Shown: positions 30,070 to 39,529 of the stretch, piece after piece
Layout of the letters: each line of letters begins with the position of its first letter
Numbering within the stretch: position 1 is the stretch's first letter
Origin: a virus
Reading direction: 5' to 3' (one strand)
IMG/VR virus record: IMGVR_UViG_3300044961_000506
Coordinates: 1 to 46,698 of that record
DNA: 46,698 nt
The notes under the pieces: generated by a model
Database searches by the model: none
What the model saw: the letters and a program-made list of their open reading frames with translations, nothing else
What the model was told of the DNA's origin: nothing
Made by a program: the position numbers and the translations under genes

Positions 30070-30575
30070 GCGTTCAACAATTTCCTACCGGGTTGTTCTG
30101 ATACCTGCTTTTGCGATCTAATCGGAGCCGGTGTCTCTTCTTGATCTAGCAGTGGTCGGATGCTTATTAAAATTTAAGTCTCCGACTCGGATTGATTTCC
30201 TAACCCAAGCATGCAATACGCTTGGGGTAGGGCAACCTAGTAGAACATACTTACACGGTCAATATTTTTTAAATGGGCGCAAAATTATTAAACAAATATT
30301 TGTAATTATTTGCGCTATTAAACTTTTGCAATGTTTAAATTATTAAAAATAATTGACTTTTACAAACCCATCGTTTTCAACAGCTTACGATAGTTTTCGA
30401 ACAACTTAGACACTACTTCGGAAAGCTATGATACAAACAAAGAACCTTCTATGGGGAGATTAAAAATTTTTCTTCTCCTTCTCTAAAGATAGTAGCGCTT
30501 TCAAAATCCACCCATCCATCTTTATCGGACTAAAACAAACTATTATTTTTATTATTTTTAATAATTACTATTTTA
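30070..30575. other. 506-bp non-coding region upstream of the initiator gene (control region or origin candidate)
   Basis: No convincing gene lies here; the only plus-strand ORF of any length (30131-30346) has no ribosome-binding site. The region holds an AT-only stretch at 30541-30570, a GCGCAAA/TTTGCGC stem around a CAAATATTTG palindrome (30277-30315), a CCCAAGC/GCTTGGG hairpin (30204-30226), and a near-repeat of AATCGGAGCCGG in inverted orientation (about 30120 and 30184). On the minus strand TTGACC with TAGGTT 17 nt later (about 30233-30261) is a weak promoter candidate for the initiator. The contents suit a replication or regulatory region. Confidence 0.5.
30277..30315. repeat. Inverted repeat in the control region
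   Basis: A closing stem GCGCAAA (30277-30283) and TTTGCGC (30309-30315) encloses an AT-rich interior with the perfect palindrome CAAATATTTG (30293-30302). It could extrude as a cruciform or act as a terminator or operator. Confidence 0.5.
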
Positions 30576-31967
30576 TTAATCTTTTTCACATTTGACACGC
30601 TGATAACGATATTCTCTTTTGAACTTGATTTGCTTGTTCTCGCCTTTTCGTGCCTTAGACACCCAAAAGATTTGGTTCACTAAATAAATAGCTTCTTTGT
30701 CATCAGACTCTTTTTCGGTAAGTGCGCTAATCCCAATAACATTTGTCATATTTCGGCCCATGTTTTTGCACTCGGCGAGCATGGTGGCGTCGATACGTTT
30801 TTTGTTGTAGCAAAGCCCCATGGCAGCCTGCGCAAAACTTACGGACACCATATTACGGTCGCTGGCAATACTTGCCATTTTGTCTGCGGTGGCTTGATAG
30901 ATATGGCGAATAGCTTCAGGGTTCTTCACGCTTTCGGAACCCAAAGCACCGCCAATCCAGTCCAATATGATGCAGTCAACCTTACCGTATTTGTCTTCAA
31001 CTTTATCAAGTTCCGTATCAAGATCAGTGATTACCGATCTTGCCCGGTCTTCCATCCAGTCTTTAAAATGTAAATAATCTCTTAATTGTTCTACTAAAAC
31101 ACAATATTTTTCAAACTCCACTGAACTTAAGTCCCTATCAGGACGAAAGTTATCTTTAATCCGATCAAAAGGAACATTGCATCGATTGGATATAATACGA
31201 AGTTCCAAATCTCGGTGACGCTGCTCTGTGGTAATGAAAAGCACATGCTTTGAATGGGCGGCAATATTGGCGGCAATCTGACAAGCAATAATTGTTTTTC
31301 CAGAGCCTTGCGCTCCGATAAACAAAGTTCCTTCGCCCTGCCCCAAACCTCCACCGATACAAATATCTAAATCAGATAGCCCGGTACCAATACGAAAAAC
31401 TTCGGGTTGTGGATACAAGGTTCCGTGCCCGAACTCATAAGTATCGCTTTCTTTCTGACGCTCGATAATTTTAACATGCGCTCGAACTTCTTCAGCTAGT
31501 TGCTCTGGTAATAAATTGGATAAGGCGGAACGACGTATAACATCTTCAGTGCGACGGCGTTTTAACCAGTAGGTGTATCCGTTGTCCATCAACGTTTCGA
31601 GTTGATCAACGGGTACTTCTGTAAATTCCACCACGCGCCGAAAAGCAGCGTCGACTTCACCCATACCAATCCAGGTTCCTTCTCCGGCGATCTGCTCTAA
31701 ATAAACACGAAACAATTCTTTATTAACAGAATCGGCTTTTTGCATAGCATTATAAAAGCTACAGATGGCCTGGTAAATTGCGTTGTCTATGTCAGTAGAA
31801 AAGTCTGGATAAAATTCTCCAGAATCTTTATCCACGCACAAAACGCTTTTTACCTTATCAAAGTAAGCTCTTGATAAAGCTAGGTAGCCAATAAGACAAC
31901 CTTCAAACCAAGGACGGTTATCATCTACCAATCGCTGGATTAAGGCTGTTGGGTCTTGTTCTGCCAT
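30576..31967 (-). CDS. DnaB/gp41-type replicative DNA helicase
   Basis: The 463-residue protein has an N-terminal helical domain (1-175), a short linker and a RecA-like helicase domain: RIGTGLSDLDICIGGGLGQGEG leading into Walker A IGAQGSGKT (about 217-225), FITTEQRHRDLELRI (H1a-like), CIILDWIGG (Walker B), VSFAQA (H3) and KFKREYRYQRV at the end (arginine-finger region). It would form the hexameric 5'-3' helicase at the fork, with the primase at 27302-28549. The stop is followed by the AT-rich control region. The start lies 28 nt inside the preceding gene. Confidence 0.9.
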   Translation of the reverse strand: MAEQDPTALIQRLVDDNRPWFEGCLIGYLALSRAYFDKVKSVLCVDKDSGEFYPDFSTDIDNAIYQAICSFYNAMQKADSVNKELFRVYLEQIAGEGTWIGMGEVDAAFRRVVEFTEVPVDQLETLMDNGYTYWLKRRRTEDVIRRSALSNLLPEQLAEEVRAHVKIIERQKESDTYEFGHGTLYPQPEVFRIGTGLSDLDICIGGGLGQGEGTLFIGAQGSGKTIIACQIAANIAAHSKHVLFITTEQRHRDLELRIISNRCNVPFDRIKDNFRPDRDLSSVEFEKYCVLVEQLRDYLHFKDWMEDRARSVITDLDTELDKVEDKYGKVDCIILDWIGGALGSESVKNPEAIRHIYQATADKMASIASDRNMVSVSFAQAAMGLCYNKKRIDATMLAECKNMGRNMTNVIGISALTEKESDDKEAIYLVNQIFWVSKARKGENKQIKFKREYRYQRVKCEKD

Positions 31968-32587
31968 GATAAAATTTTATCTACAGGTAGTTGCATTTTT
32001 TTAACAATTTCCAAAGTTCCTGGATTGCTTTGAAAATAATTCTTTGCGGCTTCGCCATACCTTTCCATAACAATATGATCAGGATAGGCGAGCAGCACAC
32101 GAACAGCGGGATGGTAGTCCGTAAAAGGCGACCGCATAATTTCTAAATTTTTTTCTACCATGCTGATGGTCCCGCTTATGTTATACAAGGTATTAAGCGC
32201 AAACTTTAAAAGCAGACACAGTTTGGCGGAAGGTAACATACCGTCGTCGAAGTATCTATCCTCATCATCTTTTTTATCGACCAGTCCCTCTTTAAGCAGT
32301 TCAATTCTGTTCTTATACGCATTCTCGGCAAAATTACCGAAAAGCATATTAGCAAACACAGGTTTACTTCCGTTGGGGGCTTCAAGGACGGCATCGATAA
32401 AATCTTTAGGATTGGCTTTCAAGCGTATGCATAGCTCGGCCGCTTTCAGCCAATATTCTTTTTTATCGTGACGCGCGCTTGGCCGATATGGTTTTTTAAG
32501 CTCGTCAGTACGCTTAGCAATGTAACAGGCTCTTATCTCCCGAGCCACCAATGTGGGGTCCGGGCTAATATCTTGGGTCTCGCTCAA
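31940..32587 (-). CDS. Hypothetical protein between two helicase genes (helicase-loader candidate by position)
   Basis: A helical 215-residue protein of unknown family. It overlaps the UvsW-like gene by 4 nt and the DnaB-like gene by 28 nt. The start is TTG at 32587, chosen because a near-perfect AAAGGAGG (32592-32599) lies 4 nt upstream and no ATG fits. A small helical protein translated with the replicative helicase could be its loader (as gp59 is in T4), but no motif shows this, and the protein has no Walker motif. Confidence 0.7.
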   Translation of the reverse strand: MSETQDISPDPTLVAREIRACYIAKRTDELKKPYRPSARHDKKEYWLKAAELCIRLKANPKDFIDAVLEAPNGSKPVFANMLFGNFAENAYKNRIELLKEGLVDKKDDEDRYFDDGMLPSAKLCLLLKFALNTLYNISGTISMVEKNLEIMRSPFTDYHPAVRVLLAYPDHIVMERYGEAAKNYFQSNPGTLEIVKKMQLPVDKILSWQNKTQQP

Positions 32588-34035
32588 AACGCCTCCTTTC
32601 GGATCAATCGATCCAGTTCAGACAACGAATCCGCAAAGAATATTTCGTATCCTTTTTCTTGGTAGGCAGCCAACCTTTTCTGTGAATCATATTGCATGCA
32701 GTTGAAGCTGCCCCTGCCTTCAATGTCTGCGTCTTCGGTATCTTGAAAACTTCTGAACATGAAGTCAATGACCACTCCGCATTTTTTATTGGGCCGAATT
32801 TCCGCCAGCCTCCCCGGCTTTTGTATTGCGCTTGTGTAACCCCCTCCAGCAGCGGCATTTATGATAGCTTTGACATCTGGAAAAGTAACACCCTGCGCAT
32901 AAATGTCGGACGCCAAACAGCGAGTGATCGTGCAGTCTTTCATCTTGCGCATCAGCTCTTCGCGTTCTTTGTTGGTCAACTTTTTGGCCATGGCGATGAC
33001 ATGGTCTTCACCCATCAACTTTTGGAGAATGTTGGCTTGCACCTCATTCTTTATGAAAATAAGGGTTTGCCAATCCGGAGGCAGAATTTCCATGCTGATG
33101 TAGCGAATGATTTTACCCATTTCGTAAGATCGAAATAGATTCTGCCCGTAAATCGTATTTCGGTTGTCCATCGAGTTGACTTGGACATCAATGTTCAAAA
33201 AGAAAACCTTCAATGGACAGATAGCACCTTCTGCAACTGCTTCTCTATAAGTGCGTTCCGCAAGAACAGGACCAATGAGAGCTTCGATGAGAAGATCCCT
33301 ACCGTCAAACCGTCCACTAAGTGTGGCTCCGAAACCAAGTTTCCGAGCGTATTTAAATTTTACGAACTCAGGTATTCTAGAATCTGTAACTAAAGCATGA
33401 GGCTCGTCCACCAATACGAGGCGGGTTCTGCCGTGGTCGCATTTTTCTAAACTATCCATGCTACACACGGTGATGTCTTCAGACGGATACCTTGCGGTGG
33501 ACCCAGCCCCTATCATCTTAACCTCTCGATGCGGAAAACTTTGTTTGATATCCGCATAGAGCTGTTTAACCAAATCTCGACCTGGGGCAGTTACCACAGT
33601 CGTAATTCCCGGATATGCCCGCAACGTATTTATTATGCAAGTTGTTTTACCGTAACGAGTTGGAGCGGCTAGCAAGCCGCTTCTGTTCATGAGAAGGAAT
33701 TTACTAAGCAAGGCTTTTTGGTTGAACCGAAAGCCAAACATTTTATCCAGTTGGGGTTTGGGAAACTCCAACCTTTGGTCATGAACATGCGTAACGACAC
33801 GAAGCTCTCGACAGCGATTAATAACTCGTTGCAAAGAGCCTTGATGCAACTGAATCGCCCTTAATCCGGAATAGTCTTTGATTTCGTTATAAAGATATTC
33901 CGTGGATCTTTTGATTTCTTTGTTTTCGATTTTTTTGACCTGATACTTAAGAACTTTTTCTAATTCAGGAAATGACGGGACAACTAGGATGGCAGAGTCA
34001 TCCAATAGGATCTCCACTTCAGCGGGTAAACCCAT
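32584..34035 (-). CDS. UvsW-like superfamily 2 helicase
   Basis: The 483-residue protein has an N-terminal domain of about 95 residues followed by SF2 motifs: FRFNQKALLSKFLLMNRSGLL (Q-like), APTRYGKTT (Walker A, about 124-132), VVTAPGRDLV (Ia), LVDEPHALV (motif II, DEPH in place of DEAH), GFGATLSG (III), TLIFIKNEVQANIL (IV), ASDIYAQGVTFPDV (V) and QKPGRLAEIRPNKK (VI). T4 UvsW unwinds R-loops and branched recombination intermediates and shifts replication from origin to recombination mode. The surrounding SbcCD, recombinase and RNase H genes fit this. Confidence 0.87.
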   Translation of the reverse strand: MGLPAEVEILLDDSAILVVPSFPELEKVLKYQVKKIENKEIKRSTEYLYNEIKDYSGLRAIQLHQGSLQRVINRCRELRVVTHVHDQRLEFPKPQLDKMFGFRFNQKALLSKFLLMNRSGLLAAPTRYGKTTCIINTLRAYPGITTVVTAPGRDLVKQLYADIKQSFPHREVKMIGAGSTARYPSEDITVCSMDSLEKCDHGRTRLVLVDEPHALVTDSRIPEFVKFKYARKLGFGATLSGRFDGRDLLIEALIGPVLAERTYREAVAEGAICPLKVFFLNIDVQVNSMDNRNTIYGQNLFRSYEMGKIIRYISMEILPPDWQTLIFIKNEVQANILQKLMGEDHVIAMAKKLTNKEREELMRKMKDCTITRCLASDIYAQGVTFPDVKAIINAAAGGGYTSAIQKPGRLAEIRPNKKCGVVIDFMFRSFQDTEDADIEGRGSFNCMQYDSQKRLAAYQEKGYEIFFADSLSELDRLIRKEAF

Positions 34036-34047
34036 AGGTTTAATAAT

Positions 34048-34536
34048 TTAAATTTTTTTGAGGTGTAAGACACGAAATCTACCGTAACCGAACTTTGAGC
34101 CCCAAGGGCTAAGACCTAGCGACTCTCCCACAAACTGAAAAAGTTTTTCAACTTCTTCCACAGTCGGCACCTTCCCCGTGTTTTGACCGGGTTCTGGAGT
34201 GCTTAAAAGAATCAATTCGATGGACAATTCAGCACCCTCTCGGATGGACTCGAATTGTTCCTCCTGCCGCCGCTCCGAATTCTGGTGATGCCAGCGGCGG
34301 GTGTATAAAACGAGGGTCGGCGCTCGGAACCCTTTTTTGAAACGTATGCAATGAACATTGACATCAAGCGACAGGCATTTTGCGGCTTCTTGTAAAGCCC
34401 AATACCATTGAACACTGTCAATGATTATTAAGTGGGAATCCGGTAACTCTTCTTTTTGGAATCTGCGAACTTGTTCCCTAGTTCGTTTGTTCCCTAGAAA
34501 TGGCTGTTCAACCTTGATGCGCAAGTCCAATAGCAT
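34048..34536 (-). CDS. Hypothetical phage protein, 162 aa
   Basis: Family not recognised by name. It begins with a VEQPFLGNKRTREQVRRF segment, has HLIIIDSVQWYWALQEAAKCLSL in the middle and ends with LSPWGSKFGYGRFRVLHL. The glycine/aromatic C-terminal motif looks conserved, as in small phage proteins that bind nucleic acid or other proteins. AGGAAAT lies before the ATG. The gene is packed between SbcC and UvsW genes, so a recombination-linked role is plausible. Confidence 0.7.
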   Translation of the reverse strand: MLLDLRIKVEQPFLGNKRTREQVRRFQKEELPDSHLIIIDSVQWYWALQEAAKCLSLDVNVHCIRFKKGFRAPTLVLYTRRWHHQNSERRQEEQFESIREGAELSIELILLSTPEPGQNTGKVPTVEEVEKLFQFVGESLGLSPWGSKFGYGRFRVLHLKKI

Positions 34537-34542
34537 AAATAT

Positions 34543-37095
34543 TTAATTTCCTAATTTAACCAGTTTTTGAAATGCAGGTTCAAGGGCCGTGTTATGGTCA
34601 CACACGATAACCTGAGCTTCGCTATCATGAAGCTGTTCTCCCATAGAAGCAAGCATTTCTGCAAGACTCTCGGTGCCTTCTTGATCTAGATGAACCGAGG
34701 GTTCGTCCAATATTAATAAACCAACATCCGGAATGATGAGTTGCTGCACGGCTAAAAGGAAAGCTACGGTCAGCCGAACTCGTTGACCTCCGCTTAGCTT
34801 TTCTTGTCCCATGTAGAATTCTTCGGCGGAATCCAATCTTTTAAACTTAAACGACACTGATTTCTCATCGTCGGGAATAACGGTAAAGTTAGCCCCTAGC
34901 GTAGATAGATTGGCGGCCGTTAATTCCGCCAGTTGCGCAAATCTGTAATTGACATACTTTAGAGGTAAACCCTTGCGGCTGAATGTATTAGACAACAGAT
35001 CTAATTGTTTGGCCAAATCCTTTTTAAACTGTTCTTTAGCCACCCGTGCTTCAACATCTTTTTTGCGTTCAATAATCGCAGTCAGTGCGTCGGTGGCTTG
35101 CTTTACTTGACCTTCCAAAACAGCACGTTGCTGTTGCATCGCATTGAGGTTATCCACAATGGTTTGAACGCATTCCGAGTTGTCTTGGTAGTTTTCAGGT
35201 TTGCTAATAGACTTAAACAAAGCGTCCCTTTGTTGGTCCTTAGCTTTGGCGACAACGGCAATGCTTTCGGTAAGCTGCGCAATTGATTTTTCGGAAGCTT
35301 CAATAGTCGCTTCAAACGCCATGACAACTTTTCTAAGTTGAGAAGCTTTTTCAAGTTGTCCTTTGGCGCTTGCTATTTTCTGCTTCAGTTCTTCTTGCGC
35401 AGACTTATTCATTGCGGGGGTTTCCGCCAGCTCTTTTTCCAAACTTGCCAGTTGCGCTGCTGTGGCTTCGATTTGCGATTGCAGGTCAGCCAATCTTTGT
35501 TCGGTATGAATCGACAATTCAATTACTGCCTTTTCATGAGCTGATAGCTTTTCTCTGGCTGCGTTACTGTCAAAATTATTTACAACTGCTTCGATTTCGT
35601 CCATCTGGCTAACGACTTCCGAAAGGCGATTATTGATTTGTTTAACCTGCGCTCCGGTGACTGCCAGGTGGCCCGATATGGTTCTAAACCGAGTATCGAT
35701 TTCTTCGATTTCTTGACGCAACTTATTTCGGGCTTCGATTTGAGTCTCCAAATCAGACTTAAGTTTCGTCAATTTTTCTTCGGTCAAAAACCCCGGTTTT
35801 AACGAACTGCTGCAAATGGGGCATTCGGTATAACCTACTCCAAAAGGTGCGCTTTTTAGCGTCGGTTTTAAAACCGCAATTTTTAGCTCAAGATTAGCAA
35901 TATCAGCATCTTGTTTCTTGAGACGCTCCTTTTTGTCGGCTAAAGCTTTTTGAGCTTCTTCTGATTGCTCTTCCAAAACTTGTTTCCTTAACTCATCTTC
36001 TTGAATAGCAAGAGGTTGCAACTGAGCAGCCAGCTGTTCACTTTCTGAATTAAGGCGGGTATAGAGACTATGTTTCTCTAATAATTCTAATAAGCTTTTA
36101 CGAGTTTCTTCCGGCAGCTGGTTTTGCAATGCTTTTTGACGCGCCAGGCGTTCAGCCTCTAGTTGGGCTTGATGGGAAGCAAGACTTTCTTTCGCTATAC
36201 GAGCACGTTCCTCTAGTTCAGCTCTGCCGACGGCACTCTGCATTTTCTGCTCGAGCGAGGCAACCAGAGCGGATTGATTTTCGATTTCCTTTTCGATAGC
36301 GTCGAGTCCCTTAAATCCAGCCGCCCCCAAAGAGGATTGTCGTTTGGTTTCAGCTTCACGTTTGTTGCGTAAAGCGTCAGCCAGCTGGTTGTTTAGGTGC
36401 TCTAGAGTCTTTACACTCTCCAAGAGTTCAGAAGCCTCTTGGAGCGATTTAGAATGGTCTGGAGACGTTTTAAGAGTCTCCTTTAAAGACATGGCTATAG
36501 CTGCAGCTTCGGACTCCTGAGCCGCAATTTCTTCCAGAACAGCATCAAAGTTAGTCGTCCCTCCTAATAGACTTTTGATCTGATCTTTAATAACCGTTTC
36601 CGATATCTTTTCTAAATGTGATAACAGCAACAACTTAACAAAAAGTTGCTCGCGCTCTACTTGACTTCCGAACAGCAGGCGGTCGAGTTCTCCCTGGTTA
36701 ATAAACACAGCGTTGGACAAAGCCTGCTTATCCGCCCCGATGATTTCTCGAAGGCACGCTTCCACATCTGCGGCCGACTTGTATTCAGTACCGTTCCATG
36801 TCAGCAACCTTTTCGTCGTCTTACCGATCTGGCGAAATATTTTTCCTTCCACGCCATGTTTAATAAACGACAGCTCAATAGAGGCATTAGCGGCTGCTTC
36901 TGGAGTCCCTACGTTTCTTACATACGTTTCCGCAGCGTCTTCCAGTAGGCCAGTAAACGCAAACTCGATGGCTTTTAAGAAAGTGGACTTACCGCAACCG
37001 TTAACGCCTACTAAACCAACCACACCAGCATTAATATTTAAATCGAGTAAAGCGTGACGGCCAAATTCTTTAATTTTTATTGACGTTATTCTCAT
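34543..37095 (-). CDS. SbcC/gp46-like recombination ATPase
   Basis: About 850 residues from the ATG at 37095 (MRITSIKIKEFGRH). An upstream in-frame ATG adds 22 non-homologous residues and would overlap the SbcD gene further. The N-terminal ABC half has VGVNGCGKST (Walker A). Long coiled coils flank a zinc-hook motif YTECPICSSSL near the middle. The C-terminal half has KLSGGQRVRLT (ABC signature) and LLILDEPSVHLD (Walker B). With SbcD it forms the end-processing nuclease complex (gp46/gp47 in T4, Rad50/Mre11 elsewhere). The 26-nt overlap with the SbcD gene means coupled synthesis. Confidence 0.92.
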   Translation of the reverse strand: MRITSIKIKEFGRHALLDLNINAGVVGLVGVNGCGKSTFLKAIEFAFTGLLEDAAETYVRNVGTPEAAANASIELSFIKHGVEGKIFRQIGKTTKRLLTWNGTEYKSAADVEACLREIIGADKQALSNAVFINQGELDRLLFGSQVEREQLFVKLLLLSHLEKISETVIKDQIKSLLGGTTNFDAVLEEIAAQESEAAAIAMSLKETLKTSPDHSKSLQEASELLESVKTLEHLNNQLADALRNKREAETKRQSSLGAAGFKGLDAIEKEIENQSALVASLEQKMQSAVGRAELEERARIAKESLASHQAQLEAERLARQKALQNQLPEETRKSLLELLEKHSLYTRLNSESEQLAAQLQPLAIQEDELRKQVLEEQSEEAQKALADKKERLKKQDADIANLELKIAVLKPTLKSAPFGVGYTECPICSSSLKPGFLTEEKLTKLKSDLETQIEARNKLRQEIEEIDTRFRTISGHLAVTGAQVKQINNRLSEVVSQMDEIEAVVNNFDSNAAREKLSAHEKAVIELSIHTEQRLADLQSQIEATAAQLASLEKELAETPAMNKSAQEELKQKIASAKGQLEKASQLRKVVMAFEATIEASEKSIAQLTESIAVVAKAKDQQRDALFKSISKPENYQDNSECVQTIVDNLNAMQQQRAVLEGQVKQATDALTAIIERKKDVEARVAKEQFKKDLAKQLDLLSNTFSRKGLPLKYVNYRFAQLAELTAANLSTLGANFTVIPDDEKSVSFKFKRLDSAEEFYMGQEKLSGGQRVRLTVAFLLAVQQLIIPDVGLLILDEPSVHLDQEGTESLAEMLASMGEQLHDSEAQVIVCDHNTALEPAFQKLVKLGN

Positions 37096-38197
37096 AGTGT
37101 TGAATGGCTTTGAACACGTAGTCGGACACCAAATCTTTTGCGTCGGCTTCTGGATTAACAAGAGCTTTAGCTAAAGTGTATAGCTCGGTGCCCGGTGTGA
37201 TAAATTCGCCCAAGAAATCTTCCGGTTTAAGGCAATGCTCTGCGTCGAATTTTTTAACTTCATTGGCATCCGCCGCCAATGGGTTAAACGGTTCCGCTCG
37301 AATGATTGCTTTATCCGGGTCAAGTAGGGCAGACAATCTGGCAAACACTCGTGATATACCACGGTTATACCTGACAAACACCATAACGTTTGGGGAGGTC
37401 TTTTTAATTTCCGCCAGTTCCACCAACGCATTTTCCACATCTTCTTCCGTGTTGAAACGGTAGCAACGCATGGCTCTGGTTTTAATAGGAATATGCTCGA
37501 CCCCAACTGGCCCGGTTAGACCTATGCTGACAAGCGTAACCGATTTTTCTAAGTCTTGATCTTTGGAACACATCTCCGTCGGACCTGGGTAGCAAAGAAC
37601 TGATCCGTCTCGTTCGACAACAGTTCGCATGTGAATGTCGCCCAAAGCCCAATATCGAAACCGACTGACAGGGAGTTCGTCCAAGGATACAGCCGAATCC
37701 ATAGGAAACCCAGTCATTTCTTTAATAGCTCCATGCCAAACAACCACATCGGCTTTTTGGGGGTTATTTTTAAAATAAGCCAGCAGTTCATCTTTCGGCA
37801 TGTAGGGCAAACAAAGAATCGATATTTGACCCTCTCCGCATGGGATTTCATACCGACGATAATCGCTACCTAAAAAGCCTGCGTGAACATCGCTTTCTGC
37901 AAACAATGCCGTTACCCAATTTGGATCCGTGTAGTCGTGATTACCACGCACACAATAAACAGGGATGTTGGCTTGTTTTAGTCGTTCATGCATTTGCGCC
38001 ATGAACTGCACGTTGGCGGGGCTAGGGCGACGGTTATTAAACACATCGCCTGCTAATATTCCGGCGTTAACTTTCAGCTCAATAGCCTTATCTACAAACT
38101 GCCGCATACCTGCTCGGAAATCATCGGCGCGATCAATTCTTGTTAGATGGCGGTCCATCAGGTGGTTATCCGCTGAATGCAATATTTTTATTTTCAT
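37070..38197 (-). CDS. SbcD/gp47-like (Mre11) nuclease
   Basis: The 375-residue protein has the calcineurin-type phosphodiesterase motifs in order: HSADNHL (about 7-13), LAGDVFNNRRP (about 48-58), VRGNHDY (about 83-89), VVWHGAI and YWALGDIHMR. These supply the metal ligands of Mre11/SbcD. It would degrade double-strand ends with the SbcC-like partner encoded immediately downstream. The start is preceded by an A/T-only leader without Shine-Dalgarno, and the RNase H-like gene stops 6 nt upstream. Confidence 0.93.
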   Translation of the reverse strand: MKIKILHSADNHLMDRHLTRIDRADDFRAGMRQFVDKAIELKVNAGILAGDVFNNRRPSPANVQFMAQMHERLKQANIPVYCVRGNHDYTDPNWVTALFAESDVHAGFLGSDYRRYEIPCGEGQISILCLPYMPKDELLAYFKNNPQKADVVVWHGAIKEMTGFPMDSAVSLDELPVSRFRYWALGDIHMRTVVERDGSVLCYPGPTEMCSKDQDLEKSVTLVSIGLTGPVGVEHIPIKTRAMRCYRFNTEEDVENALVELAEIKKTSPNVMVFVRYNRGISRVFARLSALLDPDKAIIRAEPFNPLAADANEVKKFDAEHCLKPEDFLGEFITPGTELYTLAKALVNPEADAKDLVSDYVFKAIQHYENNVNKN

Positions 38198-38203
38198 TAT
38201 TTT

Positions 38204-38776
38204 TTAAATAACATTATCCGCAATGAGAGTTTCGCCATAATTTTTTGTTAAGGTTCTCATTTCGGAAGCCAGTCTATCGGCCAAGTTTTGCATGGGGGAT
38301 GTCATGCGCTTAATGTGCTGCGCATCAATTTCGAAACGTTCTTCAAACCATTCAAATCTAGCCCACAGATCAGGAGACGCTTTTCTTTTATAATAAGATT
38401 GGCCTGTTGACGGATTGATTTTAACGCTTAAAGCTAAAGATTCTCTATCTGTAATCCAAAGTATTTTTGGTCTTAATATTGAAAGATTATTAAGACTGCA
38501 TCCGTTATACCAACCGTTTTCTGTCATTATGGACTCCAGTCCATAAAGCAGAGCTTCAAATTCTGATCTTTCCACGCTTGTTCCATAAGCTCCAAAAAAC
38601 CTATAGTACATGTTACCTTTATTAATATCTAGAACTATAGAACAGCCGCCTCCAAAACCATCCTGCCAACCGGAGCCATCCGTGGCCAAAACAAAACTAT
38701 AACCTTTTTTGCTTAATTCCATGAAGCCAGCTATTTCTTCAGCCAGCGATGGAATTTCTTTTGTAGTTTCGCTCAT
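38204..38776 (-). CDS. RNase HI-like protein
   Basis: The 190-residue protein has the RNase H order of acidic residues: LATDGSGWQDGFGGG (first Asp, about 33), ERSEFEALLYGLESI (Glu, about 73), ILWITDRESLALSV (Asp, about 110) and NLADRLASEMR (last Asp). RNase H would remove RNA primers or R-loops in the replication block. The C-terminal spacing is longer than in cellular RNase HI because of an inserted WARFEWFEERF helix, so family assignment rests on the motifs. A hairpin (38793-38813) lies just upstream. Confidence 0.82.
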   Translation of the reverse strand: MSETTKEIPSLAEEIAGFMELSKKGYSFVLATDGSGWQDGFGGGCSIVLDINKGNMYYRFFGAYGTSVERSEFEALLYGLESIMTENGWYNGCSLNNLSILRPKILWITDRESLALSVKINPSTGQSYYKRKASPDLWARFEWFEERFEIDAQHIKRMTSPMQNLADRLASEMRTLTKNYGETLIADNVI

Positions 38777-38792
38777 TTAAAATAATAGTTAA

Positions 38793-38813
38793 TACCCTAA
38801 ATTATTTAGGGTA
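38793..38813 (-). terminator. Hairpin upstream of the RNase H-like gene
   Basis: TACCCTAAA/TTTAGGGTA, 9 bp perfect with a 3-nt loop, followed on the minus strand by TTAACTATTATTTT. It may be a terminator of the 38848-39342 gene or an RNA 5' structure. Confidence 0.5.
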
Positions 38814-38847
38814 CATGAATGTTTATTAGCCAATACCAGATAACGGT

Positions 38848-39342
38848 TTATTCCAAGTCCCCGGGAATAAAATCTGGTTTTTCTTCACTGGGTGTTTTTT
38901 CTGTCAGCAGAAGCCCTCTTTCCGGAGGCAAAGACTTACGTTCCAGTTTAGTTTCTAAATAAGCCTGAAACTCAGAGTGTAGCGGTTGAATTATTCCGCT
39001 ATTACATTGCTCTTTAAAAGAGGAAACAGAATTTACGATCATGTTCGGCAGCATCAAGTTTTTCAACATGATGCTCCCGTTGTTCTTAGCCACTTCGGAA
39101 GATTCTTTACCTGATATAACACGCACGTCGTAAACAATGACAACATCATTTTCGCCCATGCGCCTACGGACGTAGTTAATTTCTTCCTCGGCGGACCAAG
39201 GGGCAGACGCCGGGTTCTTTTGTAAATTTAAAATAGACTGCGCAAGTTGCCTAAGCTCTTCGTCCGACAAATCATCGTCTTGATTTGAACGAATTTTAGA
39301 AACGATGGCTTCGGCTAACTTTTGAATATTGGGATTAGCCAT
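38848..39342 (-). CDS. Hypothetical protein, 164 aa
   Basis: Not recognised. With the ATG at 39342 (MANPNIQKLAEAIV) it has an acidic helical N-terminus (SDEELRQLAQSILNLQ), then an alpha/beta segment (ENDVVIVYDVRVISGKESSEV) and a disordered proline/glutamate-rich end. A longer upstream reading (36 more residues) lies in the proline-rich region of the previous gene and is unlikely. The chosen start overlaps the stop of the 39335-39529 gene by 8 nt. Confidence 0.65.
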   Translation of the reverse strand: MANPNIQKLAEAIVSKIRSNQDDDLSDEELRQLAQSILNLQKNPASAPWSAEEEINYVRRRMGENDVVIVYDVRVISGKESSEVAKNNGSIMLKNLMLPNMIVNSVSSFKEQCNSGIIQPLHSEFQAYLETKLERKSLPPERGLLLTEKTPSEEKPDFIPGDLE

Positions 39343-39529
39343 ACCTAGTTTGGAGATCGCTTGGTGGTTCTGGTTCTGGTGGGGTTGGGGTTGGAGGGGC
39401 TCCAATGTTTTCTGTGTCCCCTGGAGTTTGGAGGTTGACTGCGATATCATTAATATCAGGCAACCATTTTATATTCCTGAAACGGACACGAGGGAACCTA
39501 TTAGGAATTATCCCTCGCTGTAGATTCAT
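39335..39529 (-). CDS. Small hypothetical protein with proline-rich tail, 64 aa
   Basis: Not recognised. An N-terminal half with FPRVRFRNIKWLPDIND is followed by a proline/glutamate/threonine tail encoded by a GGTTCTG/GGGGTTG-like simple repeat on the plus strand. The start could be ATG at 39529 or GTG at 39547. It overlaps the following gene by 8 nt. It faces the divergent terminase gene across a short gap. It could be a small packaging-associated protein, but position is the only evidence. Confidence 0.5.
   Translation of the reverse strand: MNLQRGIIPNRFPRVRFRNIKWLPDINDIAVNLQTPGDTENIGAPPTPTPPEPEPPSDLQTRYG

Noticed and set aside
30131-30346. 71-codon plus-strand ORF in the initiator upstream region
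   Set aside because: No ribosome-binding site, ends in AT-rich non-coding DNA, and no protein-like pattern beyond chance hydrophobicity.
38204-38776. Reading the RNase H-like gene as a reverse transcriptase or integrase fragment
   Set aside because: Only the RNase H order of acidic residues is present; no polymerase or integrase motif adjoins.
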